From: Amoebophrya sp. A120
Lineage: Eukaryota > Sar > Dinophyceae > Syndiniales > Amoebophryaceae
Direction of reading: 5' to 3'
DNA: 64,000 bases
NCBI GenBank assembly: GCA_905178155.1
Contig: CAJINV010000005.1
Span: 9,021,222-9,085,221, forward strand
The stretch's first letter is position 1. Each line of letters starts with the position of its first letter. Made by a program: the position numbers and the translations under genes. Below the pieces are notes generated by a model. The model made no database searches, had not been told where the DNA came from, and saw nothing but the letters and a program-made list of their open reading frames with translations. Shown one piece after another: positions 33,473-46,500 of this stretch.

Positions 33473-34361
33473 CTTGGCTTACGATTGGCCGACGAGCCTC
33501 ACGAAGGTGGCTACGTAGCAGACGGCTGTTTTGATGATCAAGCGTCCGCGAAAAGACGCAAGACCTGCAGCTTGAGCGGTTTAGGAGTCGACGCTCCGAT
33601 GTGTGGCTCGGTTTCGGTATTAGTCGCGTGCTGCCGAAAGCCAATCCCGAAGAATCTGGGAGCTGCGATTGCGCCGTCTGAAACTCGCGGAGCCACTATC
33701 TCGTCCCTGCGCAACTGCAACTTCTGATTCCCGGAGAGCGGCAACACATGTTTTGGTCTACTTCGCAGGTGCTCGTGAGCTAGGTTCTGTGCAGTGAAAT
33801 GCTGTTAGACCCTCCTGAACGCACTTTCCGCTTTCTTCTACGAGATATGCTCTACTTTGTGCGGAGGATGTAGTAGAGAGGTTTCTGACTCGCATGATTA
33901 GCAAAGCAACTCCACAAGAGTACAAAGAATTCTCCCTATAGCTTCTGTACATTCACAACGCGATTTTGAGGTTGCACTCGCTGAAGAAACGGCTAACAAA
34001 AATGTCATCCTCTCTCGCATGAATTTTCGCAAAACGATCACGCTCTCTCTCGTCTCCCTCAAACTGGTCTTAAAATGCTGCATTTTGTCACGCACAAACG
34101 GAAACGAATGCATGATCGTATCGAGCGAACAGTCTATTATTTCCCTGCATCAAACGAAAAACACGAGCCTGAGCGCTGTGTCACAACCAAGTCGGCTTTT
34201 TTTTCGTCGGGGTTTGAAAAAGAAGTAAACTTACAAGTTGCGGATTGAAATCATGGCTTTGTCGGTTCTTTTACACTAGAGCTAAAATCTGCTTTACATT
34301 TCAGACAGAAACGCGTTTCACAGATTTCGCTTCGTTTTATCTCGTCTAAAACGCACCACAA
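33473..34361. other. Intergenic between eL29 and DRC4
   Basis: About 890 bases. Overlapping short frames at 33456-33750 on both strands are not convincing. No introner or snoRNA recognised. Confidence 0.4.
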
Positions 34362-34686
34362 TTACTCCGACTCGCGCTTCTTGTGCATACCTGATTTCAT
34401 TTAGAGTGATAGCTTGGTTTTGGTATGCGGAATTATCGGTTGATAAGCTGCAACTACTATTACGAACCTCTATAACACAAGAATCTGCATGAGAAAACCC
34501 AGGTCCATTACAGGTCTATGCAAGACAAAAAAAACCTATACCCATCTTGCAGTGACGCTGGTTGCGCAGGAACTTGGCGTCCATACCCTTGGTGGACATC
34601 TTCTTCGGGGTGCGGGTCTTCTTGATCCCGTTACGGTGGGCCTTGCGACCCTGGTTGTGGTTGGTGTGGTTCTTGGACTTGGCCAT
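34362..34686 (-). CDS. RPL29: Large-subunit ribosomal protein eL29
   Basis: Begins [20 protein letters not shown], the highly conserved N-terminus of eL29, and continues with [13 protein letters not shown]. Exon 1 is 34542-34686; a GT-AG intron (34391-34541) follows, and exon 2 (34362-34390) ends with HKKRESE and TAA. The product is 57 residues, close to yeast eL29 (59). The short intron contains one CTCATGCAG-type motif but no inverted repeats, so this gene has escaped introners. Confidence 0.93.
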
Positions 34687-35150
34687 TTTGTGAGTTCAAT
34701 CCTTCAACTAGGCTACTAACCCGTTTGAAGTCCCTGATAGAATGGTGGAAAAAATTAAGATACACAACGGAGAGAATGGAAGATGACAGTGGGAGTGACA
34801 CCGACACGACCAAGTCAGTGTGCATACGGATCAACTGATCACATTCCGTCTTTTCTAGAAAAATCAGGATCTCTTGCTTGATTTGGTGAAGAGGAACTTT
34901 GCGATGTAGTAGTTGCACTCAGTTTTTGCAGTGCTGGAGGTGGAACTTTCCCTTTCAGATCTTCGCAAAAGATTTTCGATCTTGTGATCTTGTGTCCCCT
35001 AAGCGACCTTTAGATTTTCTCACAGATCTTTAGATTTCGATGGAATACCATGCAGAGCTCGTTGATGTGGTGCTCAGTCATGATCATCATCTTCGACAAT
35101 TTTTACATCGAAATTGAAAGACTCCTAGCTTGTTTTCGAAGTTGAAAGGA

Positions 35151-35339
35151 AATCATCAGCCAAATGCCTCGTAAAAGTTCATCAGAAGGCGCACACAGCG
35201 CGCACGTGAAAATCCGAAACCCAAGTAGCCAAAACCACAGAACGTGGAAATAGCTGGTAGAGAAAAGAAAATTCGCGCACCGCGTGCAAAAGTCTGACAT
35301 CTAATTAGTATGGATTGTGTAGTTTGGTCATCATAGCGG
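35151..35339 (-). ncRNA. C/D snoRNA candidate with two 28S guides, copy 1
   Basis: On the minus strand: C box ATGATGA (35328-35334), then ACTAATTAGATGT complementary to 28S ACATCTAATTAGT, and CGAGGCATTTGGC directly before CTGA (35156-35159), complementary to 28S GCCAAATGCCTCG. The two targets adjoin in the universal rRNA string GCCAAATGCCTCGTCATC. Confidence 0.65.
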
Positions 35340-35694
35340 AGTTGTACTTTCTGTACTTTTTCATCATAGAGCATTGCCAAAACAGACAGCTCGAAGTAGT
35401 CGTGAAAAACTGTATGCAAGGCGACTGACGTCTGCTACTAGTGGGCCAGAAGAGAGCAAAACAAATCCAAAACGGACCTGCCACTCGAGAGAGCCAAGTA
35501 GAAACGCTAATTAAACCGCATAATGGATCTGTGTCGCCACGATACCAGAAAGTCGAGTGTTTTTATGAACTAAGTTTGAGAAAAACCTCGAGGCAAAGGG
35601 TGGCAGAATGAGCAGAACGGATCTTTTTCAACGTGTCTGAAGTAGATCTGCGGGATCATTTTGTCTCATGAAAACTACCAGCGAATTTTTCGAA

Positions 35695-35880
35695 TTCCAT
35701 CAGACAAATGCCTCGTTTGTAGAATGTCGTCAAAGCGCCACTACACCCGTGCGATTCAAATCCCGCCTGACAAACAGGAAAACCCATCCCGAACGTTAGG
35801 CAAAAGTCAAAAAGCGCAAGTACAACGTAACTTCGGACATCTAATTAGTAATGGATTCGGTAAAAACAGTCATCCTTGTT
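35695..35880 (-). ncRNA. C/D snoRNA candidate with two 28S guides, copy 2
   Basis: Same two guides; D box CTGA at 35700-35703, but the C box is weak (GGATGAC). Confidence 0.55.
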
Positions 35881-35992
35881 GGGATCTTCGCGAGAGTCAC
35901 TTCTGGAAAAAGATAATTCATCTCTATGAAGAATTTCTACCGCACGAAAACTTTTTGATCCGCGTATGATGCAGCTGTTTACGCAAAATACA

Positions 35993-36125
35993 AACCATCA
36001 GACAAATGCCTCGATTTTCGTCATGACGTGTGGGCGCGAAAAGGAAAAAACGCAGAACGCGTCTTCTCCAAGTCGCTTGTTGAATGGTCCGACTCGTCAT
36101 CTAAAAATTTGTCTCATCACAAATT
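35993..36125 (-). ncRNA. C/D snoRNA candidate with two 28S guides, copy 3
   Basis: C box GTGATGA (36114-36120), first guide shifted to TTAGATGACGAG (matches 28S CTCGTCATCTAA), second guide CGAGGCATTTGT before CTGA (35998-36001). Confidence 0.62.
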
Positions 36126-37168
36126 GTGTATTTTTGCAGATCACGCATGAGAAACTTGATCTTTTCAATCGGATCGCGCCTGGCAAATTCACCATGAGCT
36201 GCCCTTGGATCTGTTGTTTCTACTACAGGATCGTTGTATTGGTACCGAAAAAAAGCCATGGCGTTACTTTGCTGCACACTAGCGATAGAGGAGATCCGTT
36301 TACAACTTCTTGAACTTACCACATTTGATCTTTCATCTCAAGGGCCGTCGACCTGTATGATCTCATTGCAAACTTGTGCAGTCCGGAGCTAGTACTTCAG
36401 ATTCCAACATTGGGAGAATCACAATTTATCTCAGGGCTTTTCCAGGCCAATCCTACTAGCTACCACTCAAAGATGAAAAAACAACTCCAAACACATTGCA
36501 TCCAGGCTTCTGCTTACGCAAACCAATTCCAACACAGCTGTAGTTGTTGTGGTGATTTTGTCAGACTGCTTCTCTCGAGAGAGAAATGTGTGAAAAGGTC
36601 GTCACTGAAAACGAAAAGCCGAATAGCCCCCACTGTGTTAGCGAAAGAACAGTGGCAAAAGCAAAACCGAGCTTCAGCACAAGTTCTTCTCTAGCACAAA
36701 GAAACTACTCGAGCGATTTCCGACTCTCAGCATCTACTATCCAGATTTACAATGCGCGTCATCATCTCGAACCTTTATTCTGTTTTCGGTTGGGTAAAGC
36801 TAAAGCAGGTCGAAGGAAGTAGTGGATGAACTGGGGAAAGAATAGATCTCGCCACACCTCAAACCAAGGTATCAGTAGAGGGAGTAGCAGAGATACTGTT
36901 TCCTACTTTTTGGGTTCCTTTGTTGGGGTAGTTCTGCAATTCAGAAAGAGGTATTGGTGGTTCCAGCGTGCGAATTTCGTGTGTGCGCCTTTTTTAAGTA
37001 CAGCACTGTGCTCGTCGTAGAACCATGTAGAGAGTGGCAGCTCAAGGTCGTTTTGTAACGACCATTTGCTAGTACTTGTGTCGCTGCAAAGGGGATACTG
37101 TTAAACAAAGGATCTGGCTGCGCAGCTGCCCCTCTACTTCCGCGCCACCAGAGAAATCAGTACAGCTC

Positions 37169-38880
37169 TTACCACAAAGAAATCGGTTGCACGGTCTGCA
37201 CTGTTGGTTTTCCCATCTGCGGCTTCCCACCGCCCTTGGTCGTGCCACCACCGCCCTTCGCCGTGCCAGCACTGTAGGCGTGGTCATCATGGCCGTAGCC
37301 CTCGTCGTGGCCGTAACCGTCATCGTGGCCGTAACCGTCATCGTGCTCGTAGCCGTCATCCTGGCCGTAGCCATCATCGTTCCCGTAGCCATCATCATGA
37401 CCGTAATCCTCGTCGTAAGCGTAGGGATCGGGCTTCCCGCCTCCTTTCTTCCCGCCTTTCCCTGCTTTCCCCTTTTTGCCGCCTTTTCCGCCCTTGCCAC
37501 CTTTCCCGCCCTTGCCACCCTTTCCTTTGCCACCCTTTCCTTTCCCGCCCTTGCCTTTCTTCCCACCCTTCCCGTGGTCATCGTAATGCCCGTAGTCATC
37601 CTCGTACCCGCCGTAGTGGTCCCCGTAGTACTCGTCAAATCCACCCCCATGCACTTGCCCGGCCCGGTAGTTCAGGTAATAAAACGCCAATCCGAACAGG
37701 ATGAGGATGTATCAAAAGTAAAAATGTCTGGGTCTGGGAACTTGTGATGCTGGGTGGCGTCTCATGCTAGGGTGCAAATGCTGACTCAGCATGAGAAGTT
37801 TCTCAGCTCCCAGGTGTTGCCTATTCTGCATGACAAACTGCGCTTTTGCATCACAGAAAAACGGGGCTCTTGGGTAACGTGCATGACAGATTTAAGAGTC
37901 ATGCCAGACAAGCATGACAAACATGAATTTTTCCAGACCCAGACATTTTTACAGTTGATAGGATGAAGAGCGCGACGACCACGTACACAGTCGTCCAATC
38001 TTCTTGCTCAGTCGTGGTCGTGGTGGAGACGAGAGTATGGAAGTGTAACACTACTGGTCCCGCTTTACAAAACAGCTTCCGCTCTAGCAATATGTCACTT
38101 CCTTTTTTTTGCCTAGAACAACGCGCTGCGCTTTTTGTCGCGCACAGGCTTGCTTGACAACCTTGACCTTGCCTTTTCCGAGCAGGCCTGCCGAATTTAA
38201 GTAGATTCGTCCTTGCTACAGGCCTACCGGCTGCACACTTGCTTTCTATATCCAGCTGGAGTTTATTTGTCTCCACCTTCGTGTACTATGCAAGGGCAGA
38301 TGAACAGCGGAGATCCATAAAAAAAAGTAGGACCGTGTGAAACACCCAGGATACGTGGCGCTCGACGCATCGCCAGTCGTCGTAGTAGTGGTCGTAGTAG
38401 TCGTACTCGGGCATGCACCATCGCAAGTAGTTGTCGTGGTAGTGCTGGTCGTCGTACTAGTGGTAGTAGTCGTACTAGTGGTCGTAGTAGTGGTCGTAGT
38501 AGTTGTGTCTTGAGCAGAAACAAGAAGAACCGCGTCCTCAGGCCCAGTATGCATTGCCAATATGTCTGGTTGTCTGGAGGTGGATTCCAAGACTCGTGGT
38601 CATCTTCCCTGTCTTTATACACCACTCAGGACTCTGTCGTGCGTAGGTGCAAAAAAATCGTCTTGTCGAGGGTATAAAACCGTAGTCTGCCAACATGCAA
38701 AATACGCAACACATAGCACCTCAAAAACTTGCCATGCTTGGCCACGTGCTGGTACAGTGCACGCATTATTCATCTCTGGCTTGCATCACAAGTGTCCCCG
38801 CCCAGACACATTTGCATTTGATACCAAATCTCCTGTCTCAGCACCGCCGACAGGACTAGCCAAGCGGCCCGCTGCATCAT
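37169..38880 (-). CDS. Threonine-rich, single-pass surface-type membrane protein
   Basis: Starts MMQRAAWLVLSAVLRQEIW at 38880, a short hydrophobic signal-like segment. After the introner at 38548 comes a Thr-homopolymer region interrupted by CDGACP and ending GDASSATYPG (38340-38520), which looks like an O-glycosylated stalk. A GT intron follows (about 38060-38350). Then come TTTTTEQEDW and a transmembrane helix that is restored only when the introner at 37710 is removed (VYVVVALFIL then ILFGLAFYYLNY). The C-terminal domain has a Lys/Gly run and seven or so repeats of the type HDDGYG, ending QPISLW at 37169. Length is about 275 residues. A cell-surface, mucin-like protein is inferred; function is unknown. 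Confidence 0.72.
37270..37425 (-). repeat. HDDGYG-type coding repeats
   Basis: Tandem 18-base repeats within the Thr-rich protein gene, encoding DDGYGHD, NDDGYG, QDDGYG and similar. Next to them (about 37440-37570) lies a Lys/Gly-rich run. Confidence 0.75.
37710..37960. mobile_element. Introner family A, TSD GGATG
   Basis: A termini with exact GGATG repeats, splitting the transmembrane helix of the Thr-rich protein. Confidence 0.88.
38548..38823. mobile_element. Introner family A, decayed TSD
   Basis: A termini with some damage and flanks CCCAG / CCAAA. Removal of element plus 5 bp joins QEIW to PEDAVLL in frame. Confidence 0.75.
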
Positions 38881-40586
38881 GTTTCGGTGGCGATTCGATC
38901 AGTTAACTAGCAGCCGTGTATGTGGAAATTAAGTGCTTTAGCAATATTATTTCCGTCCCTTAAAAATCGAAGCTACGGAGGGACGTGCAACACCTGCTGC
39001 TGCTGCTACGGTGGTCCCTGCGAGTCGTCCATAGGTCACTAACGCAGATGAAACTGCATGGATTATTTCTCGTAAAGGGAGTGAATAATGAAGAGGAGTG
39101 TACAACTGCTTAACCTGGTGTAGTTTCTCAGTGGGCACGTCATTCAAGCTAGATTGTGACCGAAACTGATGATGAAAGTACCTTGCAGACTTAGACGTAA
39201 GTCGGACGGAAGTGGACGTTTTTATCTTAAGCACGAAATGTCTAAAGGTTGTACGAGAAAATGCTTTAGCACGCGATGAAGTGGACGATGACTTTGCCTT
39301 TGTTCCGACTTTGGCTTTGCGACTCTAGGTGTATCATAATTGTTACCGAAATGAAATAATAAGCGGCCAAGAACGAAACGCCGAACAAGGAATAGTGTGA
39401 AATAAAACCGACGGGTTAACTGTTTTGGTCCAAAACAAACCGAATGCTCCTTCACGCCTGAACGGCTGGTAGGTGAGACGTCGGAGTACCGAAGTTTTTC
39501 TGCGAGCCGACGAGGAAAATAAACCGACCACTTTTCGCAGCAAGAATTTCCGACAAAAACCGACCGCCGCTGTCATGGCATCAGGGAGGACAAAAAAACC
39601 GAATTGCATCACTGCACTTTCTTGTACGACGATATTTTTGAATTGGAAATGGGGCCGAAGCAGACTGTTGTTACACACAATCAAGTCATGCACAGCCTGA
39701 CGCGTTCCCTTTTTCTGATCTGCGTTTTCCCAAAACAAAAAGTTTTTTGTTCCAAATGTTGTCAAGGCAGGTGGAATTGGGGTCGACGTGTGGGCGGAGT
39801 CTCAGGCTATGAGCGGAAAAAACTATTGGGTTATGCTGAAAGAGGATTTTAGGGAATTGGTGCTTTTTCTACTACTACTTCCAAAAAGTTTTGTATAGAG
39901 AACATGCTAAGAATGATTTCGAGATACAGAAGATTTTCAACGTGGATAAAACCTATATTTTCTGGTGTACTTTATGCTAATAAAAAAGAACGGTCGGTCA
40001 AGTAGAACTTTTCGTATTGTCAAAAAATAAAAAAGCCTGCTATTGTACATGAAATAAACTGTCTGTTGAAACTGAAAACTTTCTTCCGAATTGAATCTAT
40101 CTAGGGCGAGGCGGAACTAGAGCTGTGCTATGCTTTACAGTTTTACTGCACCGGGGAACGATAGAGAACGACTTGCTTGTTTTCGTGCAAAAAACAACGT
40201 CACAAGGGTAGCATTGAGTTTTGAAATTCTACAAATGCAAAAGCGATAAAATTGTGTCTGATTTTTCAAAAAGATGCTATTTTGGATGATTTTGAATACT
40301 GGTAAAACTAGGTTATGCTAAAACAAATCTGATACAAGAACGAAAATTTGTAACTTCAAAAAGATTCACGCGTCTGATACTGTGTTTTTCGTAAAATCTG
40401 ATCTAAAACAATTTGGCATGCGGACTCAGCGCCGGAAAGCCTTGAGCTGACGTTCTGCGAGAAAAGATTGTTTCCTGTAAAGAACCAACTTCAAAAAGAT
40501 TCACGGTTATCAAAAATATTCTTGGTTGCGAGAGCTTCTTTCTTCATCTCCTGCTAGACTTACTTCACCCCTGATTTCATCTCCAC
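38881..40586. other. Intergenic, AT-rich
   Basis: About 1.7 kb. One minus frame (38947-39234) might be a small gene. The part from 39850 to 40550 is AT-rich and repeats short strings such as AACTTCAAAAAGATTCACG, without clear structure. Confidence 0.4.
38947..39234 (-). CDS. Possible small protein
   Basis: A 95-codon frame with a basic, Ser/Thr-rich N-terminus that could be a targeting peptide and an Ala-rich C-terminus ending KGRK. No homologue recognised and no supporting signals. Confidence 0.25.
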   Translation of the reverse strand: MLKIKTSTSVRLTSKSARYFHHQFRSQSSLNDVPTEKLHQVKQLYTPLHYSLPLREIIHAVSSALVTYGRLAGTTVAAAAGVARPSVASIFKGRK

Positions 40587-43500
40587 TCATGAAATCTGAT
40601 ACGGAACCGCGTCAATTTGTCCCGCGTTGGTAAAATAAGCCCCGTCCGGCCTGTATGCATTGCAAATATGTTTGGGTCCGGAAACCTGTGATGCAAGGAA
40701 GGGAATAGTGAGCACACTGTGATGCGCTCCCCAGCATGACAAGTTTTTCGGTGCTTCTGAGTTGCGTACTCCGCATGAGAAACAAACCGCGTTTTTGCAT
40801 GACAGAAAAGCAGACCTCTTCGGGGGCACGCGATACAGAGTTCAGAGTCATGCCAGACTAGCATGACATGGCGCAGAATCTTCCAGACCCAGACATATTT
40901 GCATTTGATAGACTCCCGCCCACCTGCGTTTGCGGGCCGAGGTTGAAGTTTTGCAAGGTTGTGTCGTTCACGTTCCGCCGGTTCTTGATCCGATCCCCCA
41001 TGCTCTTCCGCACCCGGCCGCCCCCCGCCCGGTCGGACGGCATGGAATCGTAGCCCTGCAGTTCCAGATCCCGACTCCGCATTTCGTTCTCGATCCCGTG
41101 GGCCGTCGCGCCGGTGGTCGGCGCCCGCGGCATGGACGCGTTGGGATTTCCTTGTTTCATATTCCGCGACGCCCGTTTCGATTGCAGCATGTCCTGAATC
41201 GAACTGGCCCCGAACCCGGCGGTGCCGTATCAACTGCAAATATGTGTGGGTCCTCTGGAAGGTTGCAAGACTTGTCATGCACATTTTCCACGACCACCCA
41301 TGAGGTCTGGAGTGGGGGACCGAGCATGACAGATTCTACTTTGAGGTCTCTATCATGCCTATACTGCATGAGAAACTCGTCCCCCTCAACCTGGTCAAAA
41401 GAGGACAGCGGTTCTTGGCCCTCATGCAAGACAGATTTTTCCATGATTCAGATTGAGCATGACAAGTTGCAATCTTCCAAACTATCCAGACAAAGTTGCA
41501 ATGCATATGCCCGGCTTCGCGACGATGTGGCCGGCGGCCTCGTCCGGCGTGATCCCGGTGGCGGACGACACTTGGAAATTCTTCACCGCTTTTGGTTTTT
41601 GCAATCTGTCCTTCGGCCGGTCCTCAACGAGAGCGTTTTCTAATAGCAGGAACAAGTCTTTCTCCATGGCGTCGATAAACTCCAAAATTTTCTCGTTGCT
41701 GATCCCCAAATCTAGTAATTCGTCCATCTTATCCGCGATTTTCTTCGCGAGAACCTGTGTTTCCACAAAGATCAGCTCGTACGCGTCCATTTGCGCAATT
41801 CTGTCCAAATGCTGCAACACGAAGTGCTTCAACTGCTCAAACAATTTCGTCGCGGCCTGCATGGTTCTGTGTTGCGGTTTCAAACTCTGCATGTTGCCGC
41901 GCATCGACAACCGGTTGATCACTTCATCCCTTAAATTCACCCGACGAATTTCCCGCATGGTTAAATTTTCCGTTAATCTATCCTGAGTAAAAACATCCCC
42001 ACACCAGAGTCAAGATGAGGATTTTGCAACACAAACCTAGAACTTTTGGGGGTCACGCATCACAAGTTGCAGTCCGTAGTGTAGTGCAGCTTCGCAAGGC
42101 CAGCTGCATCAGAAATCCACCTGCTCATCCTGTTTACGGCATTACAAATTCCAAAACACGACTAAAAATGCCTCTCCTGGTGATGCGCATTACAAATGTT
42201 CCTGTCATTGCAAATCTGCATGACAACTCTGGTGTGGGGACGTTTTTACTCAGGATATAATCTTCTCCCCACCGTGTCGACGAAGTGCTGCTTGACCAAC
42301 GCTATGGATTGCAAAAGTGTCTGGGTCTGGAAGATTGTCAGATTTGTCATGCAGCTTTTCCATGACCCATGAGGTCTGGAATGCAGGACCTAGCATGACA
42401 GATTCTGCGCGATCTCTCTCATGCCTATCCTGCATGAGAAACTTCCTTCCGACTTGATCAAAACTGGACGACTTTTGGTAATCATGCAACACAGATTTTT
42501 GCATGCTTCAGATTTAGCATGACGCGCTGCATTCTTCCAGACCCAGACACTTTTACAGTTGATAAGCGCTTCAATCTGGTCGGTTTCAATCACGTCCTCG
42601 GTTAACAGGGAATACTCCTCAAACACGTCGACCTGGTCGACGACAAACATCTGCCTATTCGCCACGTTCGCGTGCGTGAGCTCCTTGTTTACGTGGTGGG
42701 AATGGAGGAGAAGTGCTTCCTCAATCGTTTCTCCGGAATGGTACGCCGGGCCGTCGGAGTTCGCCTCCTTCTCCATCATTTCGACGATGCGCTCGCAGAA
42801 GTCCGTGATTAACTGCCCGTCATACGCGGAAACGGACTTCAGCTCCTTCACGATCAACTGCATTAAATTCTTCCTCCCCAGCTGTCGGTTCCGGAGCCAC
42901 ATCGACTATCCTGAGTAAAAACGTCCCCACCCCAGAGTTGTGATGCAGATCTGCAAGCACAAGAGCGCTTGTAATGCGCGATCCCATGAGGGGCATTATC
43001 AATCGTGTTTTGGAACTTGTAATGCTGTAAACAGCATAAGGAGATCGATTTGCTATGCGGCTTCCCTTGCTAAACTGCACTACACTACAGTCTGCAATTT
43101 GTCATGCGTGGTTCCCAAAACTTCAAGGTTTGTGTTGCAAAATCCCCATCTTGACTCTGGGGTGGGGACGTTTTTACATAGGATATCGACTCTTCGGCGT
43201 TCATCGGCTTCATGAACTTGGTCTGCGCGCAGCGGTTATGCATTGCAAATATGTCTGGGTCGGGAAAAACATTGTGATGCAAATCTACGAATTGTGGGCG
43301 CACTGCAGTATACCGCCTAGCATGACAAGTTTTTGCGCTGCTGTGTGTTTCGTTTTTCGCATGACAAACTGCGTTTTTGCATGACAGGCAAGAGGCCCTT
43401 GTTTTCCTGTTCATGCATCACAGATTTAAGAGTCATGCCAGACAAGCATGACAACCTTGCATTCTTCCAGACCCAGACACATTTGCAATGCGCAGCGATT

Positions 43501-46500
43501 GGACACGTGGCCGATGAAGTGGCAAACGACTTCCGCGATCTCTTGATCCCGAGAATTGATCACCATTCCGTCGGTGAGAATTCCGACCAACTCGTAGATC
43601 ACTTTCCGGAACTGTTGCTCGGTTCCAAACTCGTGCTCAATTTGCTGTAAAACCCGCTGCGCTAAGAAGTCACAAGTGTCGAAAAGCGCTTTGCCCGCCA
43701 AATCCTTCTTCGGGTTTTTCCGCGACTCGATCTTTGCCAGTTCCAAAGTCTTCAGCAAGAAATTCGCCAAAACCGTGACGTCGTTCGGAAGGGCGTCGGG
43801 TGTGTGTGGCTTCAATTCCGGCTTGCACAGCTCCTGCTTCAGTTTCTCCTTCAGCTCATTGTCCAGTTTCGTCGCAAGCTTCTCCAAGAAATCCTGCACC
43901 AAGCCGGCGTCGATATCGGAGGTTGGTTGCCGGGTGAGATTCGCGGACAGATTCTGCAGAAAAGTTTCACACCTCCTGTCAATCACGTCCTTGATGACAT
44001 CATTCAACACCCGGATGGCGTCGTTCTCTGGGTAGGATTCCAGCCCCGCTAACTCCTCCACACTGATGTTATCCGGGTGGCTCGCCTATCAAGTGTAAAA
44101 GTGTCTGGGTCTGGAAGATTGGAAGATTTGTCATGCACATCTGACATGACCCATGACGGCTGTGATCTATGCCCTAGCATCACAGATTTTCTGAGTGCGT
44201 CTTGATGCATATCCTGCATGAGAAATGCCCTCTCGTCCACGTGGCAAGGACTGGACTCCTATTGCCTGTCATGCAACACAGATTTTTTTAGAATCCAAAA
44301 ATAGCATTACAAGTTGCATCCTTCCAGACCCAGACATTTTTACATTTGATATCGCCATCAGTTCGATCTGATCACCCACGTTGCAAACCAATTTCACCGG
44401 CGCGTACCGCCACCGGGCGTTCAAGGCCCGCTGCATTAATTCGATTTCTGAAGATCGGTGGACTTCTAGCGCCAAAGCGTTCATGGCCTCGGCGACCAGC
44501 ACGTCGACAGAGGCGAGTTTGGCCTTCATCAACTTGTGCGAATTCATCCCCCCTAAGATCGTGTTCTCTTTCGCGACTTTCACACCCACTTCCACCTTCC
44601 GGAGTAGTTCTAAATCCACGTTTTCCAACTTCGTCCGTTTAATAATGTCGCACTGGCCCTCGACGAAGGCCTGCACGTAGCGACAGGCTTGCAATAAAGA
44701 CATTTCGTCGACGACATTGGCGTTCAACGAGTCCTGGAAATCCTCTAGGACCTCCCCATCCACGGAATTCGTCCTCTCAATCAACGTGATGACCGTATTC
44801 GCCAACGATTGACTCGTTTGGACCGCCTCGCGGGATAAGGGGAATTGGCAGTAAGCCAACCCCCTGCCGATGATGGACGACGCGCATCCAGCCGCCATGT
44901 CGTGGATCGCACCTAACGCGTCGATTTCCGTTTCCACTATTGGTAACAATCTCGACGGAATATCCGCGATCTGCCGGACCGCGACTGTCACTTTAGGGAC
45001 GGCCAGCCACTTGCTGTCATCCGGCCCCGGTTGGGTGACAACGACGTTGAGACCGTATAATGTTTTGGAAGTGGCGATTAAGGAAATGTTTCGCTCCACC
45101 AAATCTGGCGGGACGAACTGGGTCACGACTTTGTGGACGGAGGAAACCAGATGTCGCGCCAACGCGTCGAAATCCGCGCACTGGATGTGGAGACGGTCGT
45201 GGTCTAAATATTTCGCGACGTCGACAACCTCATGGACTAATTGTTGGCAGTCCTTGGCGTTGCACTTTAGCATGCCGTGGGTGGTGGTGCCAAAGCCTGG
45301 GCGTAAGACGTCCATGTGGTCACCCAGTTTGAAATTGCGAACCAGCATGTCGGAGGTGATCGGATCTTTGTGCATGCCAACCCGGTGGAGGCGGCGGTTT
45401 CCCGCGTTCATGTCCCGGAGAACGGCGATTCCGCGGTAGTCGCGACGGGAGAGGCCCTGATAGTTGTAGAGGTTTTTTGAATATCATCCCTTGGCTTTGA
45501 TGCATGACAAGTTCTCGGAGGACTTTCATTTTGATCATGAAACTTCTGTTGCAGGAAATTCCGAAAAAACTCAAACTTTGTGATGCAAAAACCACACTAT
45601 CAATACCGATTTCAACGTCTTCAACTCGTCCTCTTCAATTCCCTCCGTCCAGCTCTGCAGCATGTTCCGCCTGAACATCCCGTGCATGTCATGCCTTTTA
45701 TTCGCCAAAAACTCCGTCCTCTGCCGCAGCCGCTGCTCGCCCCGCCAGTACATGCGGCGGACGACCGCTTTCATGGCGGCACGTTGTAAAATTTCTTCCA
45801 ACAGCCCGACATCCCCCTCATATCAACTGCAAAAATGTCTGGGTCTGGAAGAATGGAAGTTTGTTATGCTTGTCTCACATGACTCTTAAATTTGTCATGC
45901 ACATTACCCAAGAGCCCCATTTTGCTGTCATGCAGAAACGCAGTTTGTCATGCAGAATAGGCAACACCTCTAAGCTCAAAAGCTTGTCATGCTGAGCCAG
46001 CATTTGTGGCCTCTTCATGATACGCCACCCAGCATCACAACTTTCCAGACCCAGACATTTTTACAATCCATACCTCAGAAGCGGTTGCAATGGTACTGCC
46101 CATAAACTCCTGCAGCGCCGCGCGGCCGAAGAGAGCGACGATCCAATATCGCAATGACAAATCCCCCCTCCCCATATTGACGCGGTAGGTTTTCGCAAAT
46201 TTGCGTTGCTGATATGTGACCACAAATCGTGTCTGTGTTGCAAGACGGCAACTCCACCGGCTCCGCTGCATTATGCAGGCGGTTTGTCAACATGCTGTTA
46301 AGCGCTACAGCACGGACGTTTTTCATGCTAAAAAGCGCCTAGATTAAAGCCTCTCTACTCAGGCTTGATATGGGTCATCTGCAGTCCTGTCCAGCAAGAC
46401 AAATCTGACTTGTGTACTCAAATCCAGCATCAGAAACTTCGTTTTCATATGGGGAGAAGGGATTTTTCCTTTTGATATCAAAGCCTTGACCGCCACGCCG

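Larger units (their letters stand above)
34687..37168. other. Intergenic with a C/D snoRNA series
   Basis: About 2.5 kb with no convincing protein gene and no introner. Three snoRNA candidates occupy 35151-36125; the rest is unexplained. Confidence 0.5.

Noticed and set aside
34687-37168. 28S rRNA gene fragment (NUMT-like or rDNA pseudogene) instead of snoRNAs
   Set aside because: Only the two short guide segments match rRNA; the sequence between them is unrelated, and C and D boxes sit at the expected places.
37076-37747. Plus-strand frame antisense to the Lys/Gly and HDDGYG coding region
   Set aside because: It is a shadow of the low-complexity minus-strand gene, rich in Val/Ala/Ile from reversed repeats.
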